Shown here: positions 33,830 through 44,876 of the stretch, piece after piece
How positions within the stretch are numbered: position 1 is the first letter of the stretch
Layout of the letters: the number at the start of each line of letters is the position of its first letter
NCBI RefSeq assembly: GCF_000003815.2
Contig: NC_049993.1
Span: 16,140,897-16,204,896, forward strand
Length of the DNA stretch: 64,000 nt
DNA from: Branchiostoma floridae
Lineage: Eukaryota > Chordata > Leptocardii > Amphioxiformes > Branchiostomatidae
Reading direction: 5' to 3'
Position numbers and translations under genes: made by a program
The notes under the pieces: model-generated
Seen by the model: only the letters and a program-made list of their open reading frames with translations
Database searches by the model: none
What the model was told of the DNA's origin: nothing

Positions 33830-35019
33830 ATTCCCCCCCCCCCCCATATTCTCGGCACGTAAACCGTTTTCTTGTGCGCCGTTCTGATAGAGGACAAGTC
33901 CCTTGACCCTTCATCCCTGAAGAGGACAAGATCCCCTTTTCTTCAGAAGGCAGAGTCATGGGTCGAACCATTACTGCTTCTCCCAGCGGGGGGAGGGGTG
34001 CTTAACAGACAGGCTGGGATTGTGTGGGCACGAATCCTCACCGTTAGGCCATACTGCTTCGATTACATGGTTTATGTCCTATCCCAAAAATGATGCGAAG
34101 CGTACGTGCGACAAAAGAAGACCAAACAATAAATTCGTTAGTAGTTTTACATCTTTTCTTTTGATTTTTTGGAATCCTTCGCTCAATCTTATACATTAAC
34201 CAAAATTTCATTGACAAATGACAGCATATATGTGCATATTTTGCCGTCTCTTATAAGTATGTTTACAGTATAGTCACAAAATCTCTCGGTGGGAAACGGT
34301 AAACTCCGCCATGTCTTCCTACGGAAGTACAGGGGTAGTAGAATTCGGCCCCAACAAACGGCCAGTGGAGTCAGTCCACGCTAAGGTAAATGGTCCCCTC
34401 CGGAGGGCCAGCTCCTCTGGTAGCCAAACTCCTATGGTGAATCATTCTCCCTAAAACAGGCAGCGTAGTCAACCTGGTAGAGACTAGGTAAAACGGGCAA
34501 ACGTTGATGCCACCCATACAATGCAGTCAGCGTGGCCTTACGGGATGCCCTGAAGGATAGGTGGCTTCTGCGGGACGCCACAAGCAGCGCTTTAGGGGAC
34601 ACATCGATCACAGAGTCCCACATCTCCGTGGCCATCGATTAGAGCCGCTTCACTGTCGGCTGTGAGGTGACTTTTATCTGTAAGCTGCGAGTAAAATCAC
34701 GGAAAGGTTGCAGACAGAGTGACGAGCGCGTAACCCTGGCTAGGGACTTATTCTGAAGTCGGCGGACCAGCTTGACAATTTTGTAAGAAATCAATTTCAA
34801 TAAACTGCATCGCTGGTGTATGATAACCTATGTCGGGATAACACAAGTGTACGAGATAGAATCATCTAATAAGTGTCAAGTCGCGTTTCCCTTCATCGAC
34901 GAAAAATTAGTCAACGAAATCCTGAAGTGGGACTGCATCGGGTCACGGCCAAAGGGTCTAGCCAACACTGTCATACAACCAACCTTCCAGAGGAGAGAGA
35001 AAGAAGGATAGGCAACAGA
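33830..35019. other. Gene-free stretch with a short C-run
   Basis: After the LINE remnant there is a run of about 12 C (near 33834) and then 1.1 kb without a recognisable feature. A minus-strand open frame at 34432-34635 has moderately coding-like composition but no family resemblance. Confidence 0.35.
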
Positions 35020-35261
35020 AACCCTTAAACTGCCAAACCCGGATATATCCGGCACACATATAACGTTACATGTCTTGTGTGCCGCACCTGGATATATCCG
35101 GAATAGCGTATTCCCCGAAGTAGCAACTTTGCGCGCACGTAGCGCACGAACCCCGGAAGTTAGGGACTTCAGCCTTGTTCGGGGTTTCTTTTTGGAGGTC
35201 AGCGGCCAACCCTGGCACTGATAGCATTTTATATTGCTGAAACTCTGGCAGTTTAAGGGTT
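35020..35261. repeat. MITE with AACCCTTAAACTGCCA terminal inverted repeats
   Basis: AACCCTTAAACTGCCA at 35020-35035 is matched exactly by its complement at 35246-35261. TTAA occurs inside and next to the termini, which would fit a piggyBac-like element, but no clean TTAA duplication is visible. The interior has palindromic CCGGATATATCCGG-type boxes and no coding capacity. Confidence 0.75.
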
Positions 35262-35572
35262 AAATCTTTATTGTAAAAGTATACAGGTTGGTATATGGTA
35301 AAGTGACCTTTCCCTAGTCCGTGCTTTGCTGTAAAAAAGAAACAGTTTGGTACATGGCAATCACTAGTACTATACAAACATCTACTATTATACATACATA
35401 CATAAATTGAGAACTTACTGTCTTAAAGCATTCCCTTGTCTTTGTGTTACATCGTTGTAAAGAAGAGACAGTATTGGTACATGGTAATCACTTAACAAGC
35501 ATCTATGATATATAAATTAAGAACCTTTAGCTACCTTGAGTTTTTCCTACGTTGTGTTTTACAGCGTTGTAA

Positions 35573-36387
35573 TACCCGCCTCACATTATATACGATCTTC
35601 GGCCGGACTTCGCGATCGCAGGAAGATCGGCTGATTTTAAGATCTTAAGATGGTCTTCCGTATTTTTCGCCCAAAACCTGTTCCCCTCACATATAAGCGA
35701 GCCTCGTGCGATCGACGGTGAATAAATCTATGATAATGAACCTCCCATGACCTCTTGCACGCGGACAAGGGAATACAAAACGTTCCTCAAATCGGCAAGA
35801 GATCAATAAATGTTGCTTATTTTGTTGTCGGAATCTTTTTAACCAATGAATGGAATGCGCGGGCATAATAGAAATGACACAAGAAAGGAAAGTGTGTCAC
35901 AAAGCCAGCCTACATACTGCCTCAGGGGCCACAATGTTAGAATTACCCTCACATTCCCAGAAATTCAATATTTGTAAACAATCGGAAGTCGGGTGAACGT
36001 CGCCCGAACGTCGCCCGTCTAACGGACGTTCGCCATCCGATTTGCGTTCGATGATTAATAACTATGTCTGTGCTCGCCTATCGGTTTTCAATCGTTGGAT
36101 TGACGCAAGACTATTGACCGATACCCTTGCGAGGTACGCACGATTTGCACGCACGATCTGCGACTCGGTAACGAGCTCTGCGATCTCGGAGATCTCCTGC
36201 GACTTGTCGCTTATGTTAAGAACATGTTTCGCTGCACCGCGACCGTCGTAAGACTCCTGAAAATTGCCGGCGATCCCTAAAAATCGCAAGATGATCGTGA
36301 GAACACCGGACGTCTTACTCACGAAAATGTCATTTAGAGCTCGTAAACTAGTCTTCCGATCGAATCGCGCCTAATGTGAGGCGGGTA
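35573..36387. repeat. Inverted-repeat element, TACCCGCCTCACATTA termini, about 815 bp
   Basis: TACCCGCCTCACATTA at 35573-35588 is matched exactly by TAATGTGAGGCGGGTA at 36372-36387, with TA at both outer edges. Just inside the right end, CGATCGAATCGCGCC and CTAGTCTTCCGATCG match sequence in the fold-back element at 11757-11940. No transposase frame is visible, so the element is non-autonomous. Confidence 0.7.
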
Positions 36388-37033
36388 TAAAGATGGATGG
36401 ATGATGATATCAGAAAATGGGCGCTTTGCCAGAACAATTTGACTTGTTCCATCAGTTGCAGACAATTATTGAAAATTACACTAGCTTAATGACTCGCTTG
36501 GGGTTTAGTCCAAGTGATAACACTGTAGAGCCCCATTTTTGAAACATTAACAGATGTCCCTAGTAGGTACAAAACTATTAATGCACTTCTAGTTTGCAAC
36601 CTTTTGATGATGTAGATTACTAGTCGTTCATTTTTGCTGTTCATTTGGCGTTTGAAAATGTCTTTATGGTGCTGGTATGGCGTCTGCAGTTCGTAACGGG
36701 GCATGCCAGCAGCATGTCACCAGAACTTTAACATAAACGCTCTTGTTATCGTATCTAAGAACAATGTCAAGTACATATATATGACTGGTTATTTCATATG
36801 ACTGGTTATTTCAATACACCATAAGATCAAACATTCAATAACATATGCATGCCACTGCAGCCACTACAGGTCTAAATTGAGTTAGGATTTCCATTTATGA
36901 AATGTACACTGTAAAATAAAATAAAACAAACATAGATATACATACTGTAGGAACAACGATTACATATTGCCGTGCCCAAAGATAAGTTATGCGCACCATT
37001 GTTGTTATTCTGACGCAACCTTGATGACACATC

Positions 37034-37389
37034 TAAAGGTGGGTTTACACCTGCGTATATTTTCAAGTGCGCATGAGTTCCGCATGAAATTTTGTCAATA
37101 CGCGGCCGAACGCCCAACATTTGGAATTTTTTTTGAATAAATTAAATTGTACGTCGAGCCCATCTGGCGTTTGAATTACGACTTCAGCGTTTTCATTTCG
37201 CATGAGATGCGTATGATTGCAACTGAAATGCGCAACAAAATTTTCCGTACTGCGAATAGATTCGTATGGGGTACGTATGTTGGGCGTTTTACGGACGCAC
37301 ACAACGTCTACCGACCGCATGCCTGACGCACCTGGTGCTAACTGCATTCCAAACGCATTTCAGGTGTGTCAGAGGAACAGTTTGTGTTA
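37034..37389 (-). repeat. 356-bp inverted arm, left copy
   Basis: Identical to the complement of 39060-39415 wherever I compared, including a 94-codon open frame that translates identically from both. The outer end carries AAGGTGGGTTTACACCTGCG, a terminus also present just before the right arm (39035-39060). The two arms have exactly equal length. I regard them as two head-to-head copies of one non-autonomous element, not as a gene. Confidence 0.85.
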
Positions 37390-37989
37390 CATATACTTTT
37401 GTTTGCGAGCATTGCCAATAGAGTATTTTTGTTAGAGGAACCCTTTGTACTACATATGCCTTTGTTTACAGGCAGTGCAAGTAGAACATTGACAAGTAAA
37501 CAGTGAAGAGCTTTTTTTTATTCATTTGCGAAGCAGTAAAGCAGTGACACTGTGCTTTTACAGAAATGTGGGCCATCATTTACCTTAAGAAATTATGTGC
37601 ACTGTTAAGATTGTGTTTGTTTTCACTTTGTCCTTAATGATTTCCCCTATCATCTTAGTATTTCATCTACTATAAAAATCACACTCATGCACACCACATA
37701 ACGTATTCAAGATCTTTACCAAACACGTAAATTAAACAATTATGAAACCTTACGCCCTCTTTCAAAGTTGTAATATGGCTCTATATCGCACCTTTATATC
37801 ATGTGGTTCTACACACACAAAAAAGTACTATTATCAGCAAATTAAGTCAAATATCTGTTACACAAAACGGCACGTGTGTCACACAAATTGACCCAGTGCT
37901 TGAGCAGGTTCCTCTACATCTTCCTGTCCCTGGAGGCTCTGTTGGGACCAGTGTCCTGCATTCATGGTGTCCTGCAAGTTGTGACCATC

Positions 37990-38346
37990 TCTCCATGCCC
38001 CCGGTACAAATTCGTCAGTCCTGGCCTGGATCTGACATCATAAACCGGAAGATTCCAAAAAATTCCCTATCGACCAGAGGGTTTGTCCATTCTGTCCAGA
38101 GCTAATAGAAGACGAATATCACTTTATGGTTGTATGTCCCAAATATTCCGATATACGCAATTCTCTATACAGAAGGCTGTCATTTTGTACACAAGGATTT
38201 ATCCAAATGGACCTGAAGTGCAAATTCAAATACATAATGACATGTGACAATCCCTGCATGGCAGATATAGGAAAATATATCAAAGAAGGTTTAGACATTA
38301 GAAATTCCCCAAATGATTGTAAAAGCCTCCAATGATTGTAAGACAC
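37990..38346 (+). pseudogene. LINE 3' end remnant with C-terminal zinc-finger-like motif
   Basis: The forward reading RVCPFCPELIEDEYHFMVVC, then PKYSDIRNSLYRRL, is the C-x2-C...H-x4-C cysteine-histidine cluster found at the C-terminus of many LINE reverse transcriptases. It ends at a TGA (38334-38336). The sequence before it is frameshifted. Downstream, ATTGTTGTGCAATAAAG near 38486-38502 could be the old polyadenylation tail. It lies between the two 356-bp arms. Confidence 0.65.
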
Positions 38347-38399
38347 TTATCCCATAATATAACTCCTGTATTAGTTAGATAAGCCTTAACTAAAGTTAA

Positions 38400-38479
38400 G
38401 AGGTACAAAGTATGGCATCTAAATATTAACTACAGTTCTATAAGCACTGTAGTTATGTAGATGCCATACTTTGTACCTC
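38400..38479. repeat. Inverted repeat, 22-bp perfect arms with imperfect inner stem
   Basis: GAGGTACAAAGTATGGCATC plus TA (38400-38421) pairs exactly with 38458-38479; inside, AACTACAGT pairs with ACTGTAGTT. It follows the LINE remnant by about 60 bp. Confidence 0.8.
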
Positions 38480-39059
38480 GTACAATTGTTGTGCAATAAA
38501 GATAATTTATATACATCTTGAGATGATTTTTTTGTCTGGAGTCAGATGCACCTTCGTATTTATTCCAAATCTGGAGTGTGCGTCGATCACGCTATCAGTG
38601 CGCGTAGTATGCGCAAAGCGATCGCAGAACGCACGGTACTAAATCGTGATCTATGTGTGCATTCGTTATACGGTCGCTCATGGTGCGTTGTGTCTGCGCT
38701 GTAAGAACGCTATGTACTCGCATTACCGCGATTTCCGCGTATTACTGCGTGTAAAGTGCAACCATGTAGCGTCTTCATAGCGCAATCGACCGACGTGGGA
38801 CCACTGTATTGCGCATCCATAACGTTTTGGGCACCAAACTGCGTACGAATGATAGTTTTGTGCATGTCCAAAACTATCAGACGAACTGGGCGTATATTTT
38901 CGTTTGCCTGCGTACGTGAAACTTTCTAAAGACGATTCAGATGCGAAAGAGGTGCGACTTGTGCGTGCGGCCGCGTATTGAAGAAATTAGTCAAAATGTC
39001 GAAAAATATCAAAACGGAACTCATGCGGCATGAAAATATACGCAGGTGTAAACCCACCT

Positions 39060-39415
39060 TAACACAAACTGTTCCTCTGACACACCTGAAATGCGTTTGG
39101 AATGCAGTTAGCACCAGGTGCGTCAGGCATGCGGTCGGTAGACGTTGTGTGCGTCCGTAAAACGCCCAACATACGTACCCCATACGAATCTATTCGCAGT
39201 ACGGAAAATTTTGTTGCGCATTTCAGTTGCAATCATACGCATCTCATGCGAAATGAAAACGCTGAAGTCGTAATTCAAACGCCAGATGGGCTCGACGTAC
39301 AATTTAATTTATTCAAAAAAAATTCCAAATGTTGGGCGTTCGGCCGCGTATTGACAAAATTTCATGCGGAACTCATGCGCACTTGAAAATATACGCAGGT
39401 GTAAACCCACCTTTA
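39060..39415 (+). repeat. 356-bp inverted arm, right copy
   Basis: Exact complement of 37034-37389 as far as compared by eye, and bounded on the left by another AAGGTGGGTTTACACCTGCG-type end (complement, 39035-39060). Arm identity stops abruptly on both sides, which fits a transposition or template-switch boundary. Confidence 0.85.
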
Positions 39416-39689
39416 CAGACACCGTTTATGTACATTGCGTTCTTGGTACGTGCTTGGTGAAGTTACAAGGAAGTATGACAAAGTTATGTCTAAAGTTTCC
39501 GTGCGAGTTTCCAATAAACACCGTCTCAATGACTTTATTTCTTTGGGGACACAGCTTTGTCAACACACCGCCCACTTCCTCCGCGTGCAGTAGAGAAGGC
39601 CGGCTGTGGGCGGAGGATCATTTCCTTGCAATATTTGTGATTTCCTCAAGGCCCTCTCCTCGTCAGGGTTGAACCCTCGGCACGGTACG

Positions 39690-40205
39690 CCCTCCTACGG
39701 TGTGTGTCTTTGATTGTTGTGAGGTGTTGATACAGGGGACGAATTGGTAGTAGGCGTCTCGGAACACTCTCCTGTGGTGTTTCTCTTTGATTTTTGTGAG
39801 GTTACAGGAGAAGACCGCGCAAGTCGTACATTAAGCAACTTGATAACAGCGGTTGGACCTGCAGCAACTTCCCGCAGCGATGGATGACAAATATAGGGTG
39901 GAGGAAACTAGTAATGTGGAGATTCCGAGCTCGCTCGCCGGAGTGTGAGTGCACAGGGGCGGGATTGGTAGTGGGCGTGGCGGCACACTCGCCTACGGTT
40001 TCTGTCTGTGGTTTTTGTATGTGATGTTATGGGGGAGAAATTTGCAGTCGGTGTCTCGGCACACCCTCCTACAGTGTGTGTCTGTGATTGTTGTGAGGTT
40101 ACAGGGAGGAATTGGTAGTAGGCGTCTCAGCACACTCTCCTGCGGTGTCTGTCTGTGATAGTTGTGAGGTTATAGGGGACGAATTGGTAGTAGGCGTCTC
40201 TGACA
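39690..40205. repeat. Diverged tandem array, about 76-bp unit
   Basis: The unit contains GAATTGGTAGTAGGCGTCTC, GGCACACTCTCCTACGGTGT and GTCTGTGATTGTTGTGAGGT. At least two units lie at 39690-39810 and four at 39958-40205, separated by about 140 bp of unrelated sequence. No coding capacity. Confidence 0.7.
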
Positions 40206-40749
40206 CGACAGGGGAGTCTCGGCCCTACGGCTACACTGTAGTGTAGTACAGTCTGGGGACGGAGCAGCTTTGTTATCGTACCCTCCAGCTAACTGCCATG
40301 ACGTGCACGGAAACATCACAATTCAAACGCAATGGGAAGCAATCTATTATAAAACCAGCCCTCTCACCTGGAAACGCCTGCGTTTATACGTATCTATGTT
40401 ATTTTCAAATTAAGAATTTAATGTCATTTCTGTGGGCATTGTCGTAGTGACGCATTTTATTCCCCCATTCCCCTATGCAGATGGTTAAATATGCCCTGGC
40501 GATAATTTAGATCTTTCAACTGTTATGTAAAAGATAGTTCACCTAAATGTATTCTTTCACTCTTATCATTTGTATTGTGAGTGCTATGCCATAAATCTTA
40601 TATTTACTTTTGTGCATCTGCATTTGTAGTTGTAAAGACTTTGCATGTAAAAGTCTATGTACTCTTCTTGTGTCAATAAAGTTCTGTTTACGAATTGTCT
40701 GCTGTAGGCTCTAAGTCTGTTAAAGTTAATTTAAATCAAAGTATCACAG

Positions 40750-40960
40750 CTAATTCCATCCAAGTAGTATCTTAGACCTGGTTCCGTCCAAGTAATAATC
40801 AAGGTTTATACATACTAGTAACTCCGTCCAAGTAAACATCAACATTTTACAATTAACTCCGTTCGAGTAAACATCAAGATCGTTTAGCTGATTCCTACCA
40901 AGTGAACATCAACACCTTAAACTTAATTCCGTTCAAGTAAACATCGAGGTCTTACAGCTG
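40750..40960. repeat. Short tandem array, about 40-bp unit, five to six copies
   Basis: TCCGTCCAAGTAAACATCAA-like blocks recur (TTCCATCCAAGTAGTAT, TTCCGTCCAAGTAATAATC, CTCCGTTCGAGTAAACATC, TTCCTACCAAGTGAACATC, TTCCGTTCAAGTAAACATC) at a spacing of about 40 bp. Confidence 0.75.
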
Positions 40961-42019
40961 GCTGTAGAGGTTATAGGATCGATGGGATCCTGATTCACCC
41001 CTGGCTCGCGGACTGATATCAGGTCGGATGTGATCAGTCAGTGTCACAGGCCGTCACAATTCACAGAGCACCAAAGCTAGGAAGGTGCCAATTAAATGAA
41101 AACTTCATTGATTAAATGAACCGAAACTTACAGAGGAGAGCCAAGTTTCCGTCCTTGAAGTTTATGAATAGTTGAAGTAAGTGAGTTTAGACTCCAACTA
41201 TGAAATATTTAGAAGACATTTTCAAGAACAGCTATAGAAAAATGCTTACTTTCTCAAACAGACCATGGTATGATAGACAGAAAATGTATCGTTTTCTTAT
41301 TATCGTTATCTATTACCATATACTATTTTCAGGACTCTATTCAGGACATCTATGTCTTGTTGTAACAATAAGAGTATACAACAAAGTAATTTCTGCAATT
41401 CTTCTTTCGTACGGTATGTTGTCTTCTTTCAGAAGACGGTATACCGTATAGCAAACAACCAGCCCATCAAACAGCTCCTTCCGGCGACAAAGGTTATATT
41501 GCAATGTGAGACACATCTAATATATTGATAATGATAGAAAAAAGAGACCGGACCAGAAAAGTGGAAAATATCAGAATTTTTCGGAATAGCTCGTCAAGGA
41601 ATTTTTTTGATATATTGATTATTATTCATACAAGATTATTTGAGACGTTTTACAAACGAAACAATGACATAAAAGGTCAGAAATTAAAGCTTTCCTTTGC
41701 ATATCAATAATAGCGTTGTCAGCGGCCGAACGTACATTACCTGTAATTTGTCCCGTTCTAAAAGCAATACAGTTTGAAGATATGGAGCTAATGCAACCGT
41801 GTTTGTTTTTCAGTAGATCCAATATTTCTTTCAAAATGCTGCAAGGTGTGTTGGTTACGTAGCGGTGCAATATAACATTGGGCGCCAGGGGGAGTAGGGT
41901 GATGGGCTGAATCCAAAGGGGAGAATCAATAAAACTGTGTCAAACTGTAATTTGCTGTACGGTGTTGTGTTGACTGACTTCGGGGTGGTCAACAACGAAC
42001 GACAACACAGGCAAACGCT
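40961..42019. other. Gene-free stretch before the secreted-peptide genes
   Basis: No exon recognised. A plus-strand AATAAA at about 41927 is unassigned; a 3' end from the left is possible but no gene feeding into it was found. Confidence 0.35.
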
Positions 42020-42044
42020 TTTATTTCAACTTTCATATTTTATT
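42020..42044 (-). terminator. Paired polyadenylation signals of the first ten-cysteine gene
   Basis: TTTATT occurs at 42039-42044 and 42020-42025, giving two AATAAA signals on the minus strand about 265-290 bp after the stop at 42311-42309. They are well placed for the 3' UTR of that gene. Cleavage site unknown. Confidence 0.45.
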
Positions 42045-42308
42045 TCAGTGTGATGACCGTGACTTTCACCTCTTTCTAAGAACCCACGTAGCTCATCTCC
42101 AAGCAGATATTGGCAGGCAACATCGTTACGTTTTCCTGGCTGCCTGTTTTCTACCACAATTTGACTCCTTAACAGTTTGTGACAGAAACGAGCTTCCTGA
42201 AAAACGTTACAATTTTGCCTCCAAATATCTCCTTGACGATTATGACGTAGCATCATCTAGCCGACATCAAAGTCGGTAGGCCCGTGGCAATGTTTGTATC
42301 GACAACGC

Positions 42309-43672
42309 TCATTGGCGGTCTCGTTGGCACGTGTGCTTCACATACGTGAAGAAACCAATCACGACGTCGCTTCCAGGAGTTTCAGGTCGGCAGGTGAGCC
42401 CCTCCGCACAGTTGCAGTAGTCGATGGACATCCCGGTGAAGCATTCCTCGTCCTCCCGACCCAGAGGACCGCACTCTCCCAGTCCGTCCAGAGCTGCGGG
42501 AGAAATGCGAATGTGTGTGTTTGTTTGTTTGTTTGTTTGTTTGTTTGTTTGTTTGTTTGTTTGTTTGAACCTTTGTTTATTCATGAAAGCTCAAATCGGT
42601 CTGCAGGCCGCTTTTCATTGAGATCATGAGGGAAGTGGTAAGGGTCGGAGATGAGAGAAAGTATGTAACAGAGATACAATCTACATCATTTGAAGTCCAT
42701 CATCAATTTTGACTGTGATGACATATTCAGAAAAGGATGTAATACAACATGTAGACAAAACTCTCCCACTCTCACACTTATTAACACTGAATGGAGCATG
42801 CAGGGACAAATCTGTACATGACACAACTTACCCAACCCGGGATACCAGTAGACTGAGAAGGGCTTGTCATCTTTACGGCAGCACTGTGTTTCCCATTCAC
42901 AGCTGTAGGCCCATTCACACGTCCTGGCCTGGACGGACAGATATCAAAGGTACATGCATATTCAAAATATGACTGCAAAGTATTACATATGTATGTATAT
43001 AGTGAACTGTTGTGTACAGACAACCAAGCTATTTTATATATTCAGTACACATACTGGTGTTTGCGCCCATGTCACTATGACGTAAGCGCTGTCCGCCATA
43101 CTGGGCCTTTAAACTTGGCATTTTCTAGACTGTTTTTCTTTTTTATTGTTCCACAATAAGACAGAGTACATAGCATTACAAAGTGATGCCGTGCTCAAAC
43201 TAAAAGCTTATGTTAGCGGTACTACACAAAATTTGTATATGTACATATAGTAATCTAATCATGGCGACGTTATGTGCGTGCAAAATGATAGGCCTGATCG
43301 TCCTGATACTTATGGGTTCTACCAAACAGCGTGGAGACTATGACATCACGTACAAACATCCTACTCAAACACAGTATTTATGTTTTGGGCAACGTGTCTT
43401 TGAATTTGGTTTACGATATCTCAAATAAACATAACTCAGGAACAATAAGAGTCTGGTTTCTTCCACCCCGCCCTAGTGAACCATATGTTGCAGTTGGCTA
43501 ATGTATCTCCTACGTTCCCCATTTCCCCTTTTAAAGCCCGAAAAGGACCCGGTACTGGAAATAACTGGTGGAGAAAAAAGGTCAGAGACTTTGTAAAAAA
43601 AAAAAAGACAGAACTCACCACAGAAGCTGCTAACGTACAAAAAACAGCCCCAACGAACAAGTACTTCTTCAT
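42309..43672 (-). CDS. Secreted ten-cysteine protein, prokineticin/colipase-fold-like (copy A)
   Basis: Predicted secreted signalling-type peptide of 111 residues. Coding exons 43672-43619 (signal peptide MKKYLFVGAVFCTLAASV), 42928-42832 and 42493-42309; introns in phase 0 and phase 1, all with GT-AG ends, TGA stop at 42311-42309. The mature part has ten cysteines: C-x5-C-x5-CC-x21-C-x9-C-x8-C-x-C-x5-C-x20-C. The CC pair, the ECGPLGREDEEC segment (C-x9-C) and the C-x-C pair follow the order seen in prokineticins, colipase and Dickkopf C-terminal domains. The AVIT start needed for vertebrate prokineticin-receptor activation is absent, as in arthropod astakines. It is a paralogue of the gene at 44877-46751, with identical intron phases and an 18-codon first coding exon in both. 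An acceptor 10 bp upstream of the ATG implies a non-coding first exon. Gene structure is strong; the prokineticin link is by cysteine pattern only. Confidence 0.8.
42515..42660 (-). repeat. LINE/SINE tail with (CAAA)n, copy 1
   Basis: About twelve TTTG units, then AACCTTTGTTTATTCATGAA, AGCTCAAATCGG and GATCATGAGGGAAGTGGTAA. The same block order is at 48370-48490. On the minus strand it reads as a retrotransposon 3' end closing with an AATAAA-like box and a (CAAA)n tail. It sits in intron 2 of copy A, directly next to exon 3. Confidence 0.65.
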
Positions 43673-44038
43673 AGTGACGAGTCTGAAAGGACACAGAGTC
43701 GTGCCGATGATAAAAGACGTACTGATAGTTGAGTACCCAATGGCATATAAAACATTAATCTACAGTTATCTAGGAAGTTGTACGAAAGGATAAAGCAATA
43801 CAATGCAGAACAATAAATTATTGACTGTTCCATTTGAAATGCTAGCTCTAAACATTAACTTCGTCGTGTGCGCACCTGGAAATTCCCCACCAATAGAAAT
43901 TATTAAAAGTATGCACATACGGTTAGAAAAGCTCCAATTAAAGGAAGACCACTTCTTTCTTTTTCTGCTTGTTAACAATGACCTCCAGAAGAAAGAATTG
44001 AAATAAAATAAGCACGGATATGGAAGAGAAGAACCTAC

Positions 44039-44096
44039 CTGTGAAGAATAGTCTTCGCACTCAAAGTGCGCACGTATCCGACTTCCGTGTTTGTTC
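44039..44096 (-). other. Predicted non-coding first exon of copy A
   Basis: It runs from a start site expected about 30 bp below the TATA box (44127-44121) to a consensus CAG|GTAGGT donor at 44039. The partner acceptor is TGTCCTTTCAG ending at 43683, only 10 bases before the ATG of copy A. An upstream ATG at 44098-44096 sits at or just before the expected start site and may not be transcribed. Inferred; no transcript evidence. Confidence 0.45.
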
Positions 44097-44120
44097 ATGA
44101 TGGACACAGCAAATACGTCG

Positions 44121-44127
44121 TTATATA
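44121..44127 (-). promoter_or_regulatory. TATA box of copy A
   Basis: TATATAA on the minus strand, flanked by ACT and CGACG, about 455 bp upstream of the ATG and about 82-88 bp upstream of a perfect donor. The pairing of a canonical TATA box, a short leader and a donor is the reason for the call. Copy B shows no comparable box in the sequence that I could connect to it. Confidence 0.5.
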
Positions 44128-44876
44128 AGTGACCTTCGGATGATTACAGTAAAATCTACATCACAAACACTCTGAATATGTCATTTTAGACCATACATGT
44201 AGTTACTAGACCTAAATCAAGACGGCATGTGCTTAGTCCCTCATGGAATATTCCCACGTCCATCCATCCATCCAGTCAGTCATTCAGTCAATGAACCACA
44301 CGAAGGTATTACTTTACATGTAGATGCATAGATGCATCTATTAGGAAACTACGAGTACTTTAAAGGTCTTCAGTTACTCGTCAAAATGGTTCGAAAGGAG
44401 ATCATCTCAGGAAAAACTCACTCAGAAACAATTATTGCTTTTCTCATTTTATTACATTGTCTTATCACCGGTCACATTTCAGATTCATTCTGCTTGGTCA
44501 CTACATACGGAATACCTTCGGTTTGTGAAACTATCCTTTCGTGTACAAGCTAAGCGATGCTGATATTCTTCACTACTCTCCAAGAGGAGGATGGCTAGAA
44601 AGATTGTTTCCTTCTGATCTGTCCCATTTTCTGACTTATCGTCTTTTCATCTGACGACAAATAGTACAAATCTGTCAGGCAGACTGAACAGCGTAAAAGA
44701 CACGTTGAGTTACAATTTTCAACCTACGTAAATAATTTCTACTATTTTTCATAAACAAATGGAGAGTGGTAAAGCTTAAGACAACGAGATCGGGACAAGT
44801 CAGGAGAAAGTACAATCTTCCCATCCAACCTCTACTTGTAGAGCAGCTGTTCAGCTGATCAGTGTTGCTGGGAAGA

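Noticed and set aside
37063-39386. A 94-codon open frame present twice with identical translation
   Set aside because: It comes from the perfect inverted arms. It resembles no protein family, has no start context worth noting, and ends inside the repeat.
43436-43694. Alternative minus-strand reading through the signal exon of copy A in another frame
   Set aside because: It reads through the GTGAGT donor and the intron; the signal-peptide frame matches the paralogue and joins in phase to the cysteine exons.
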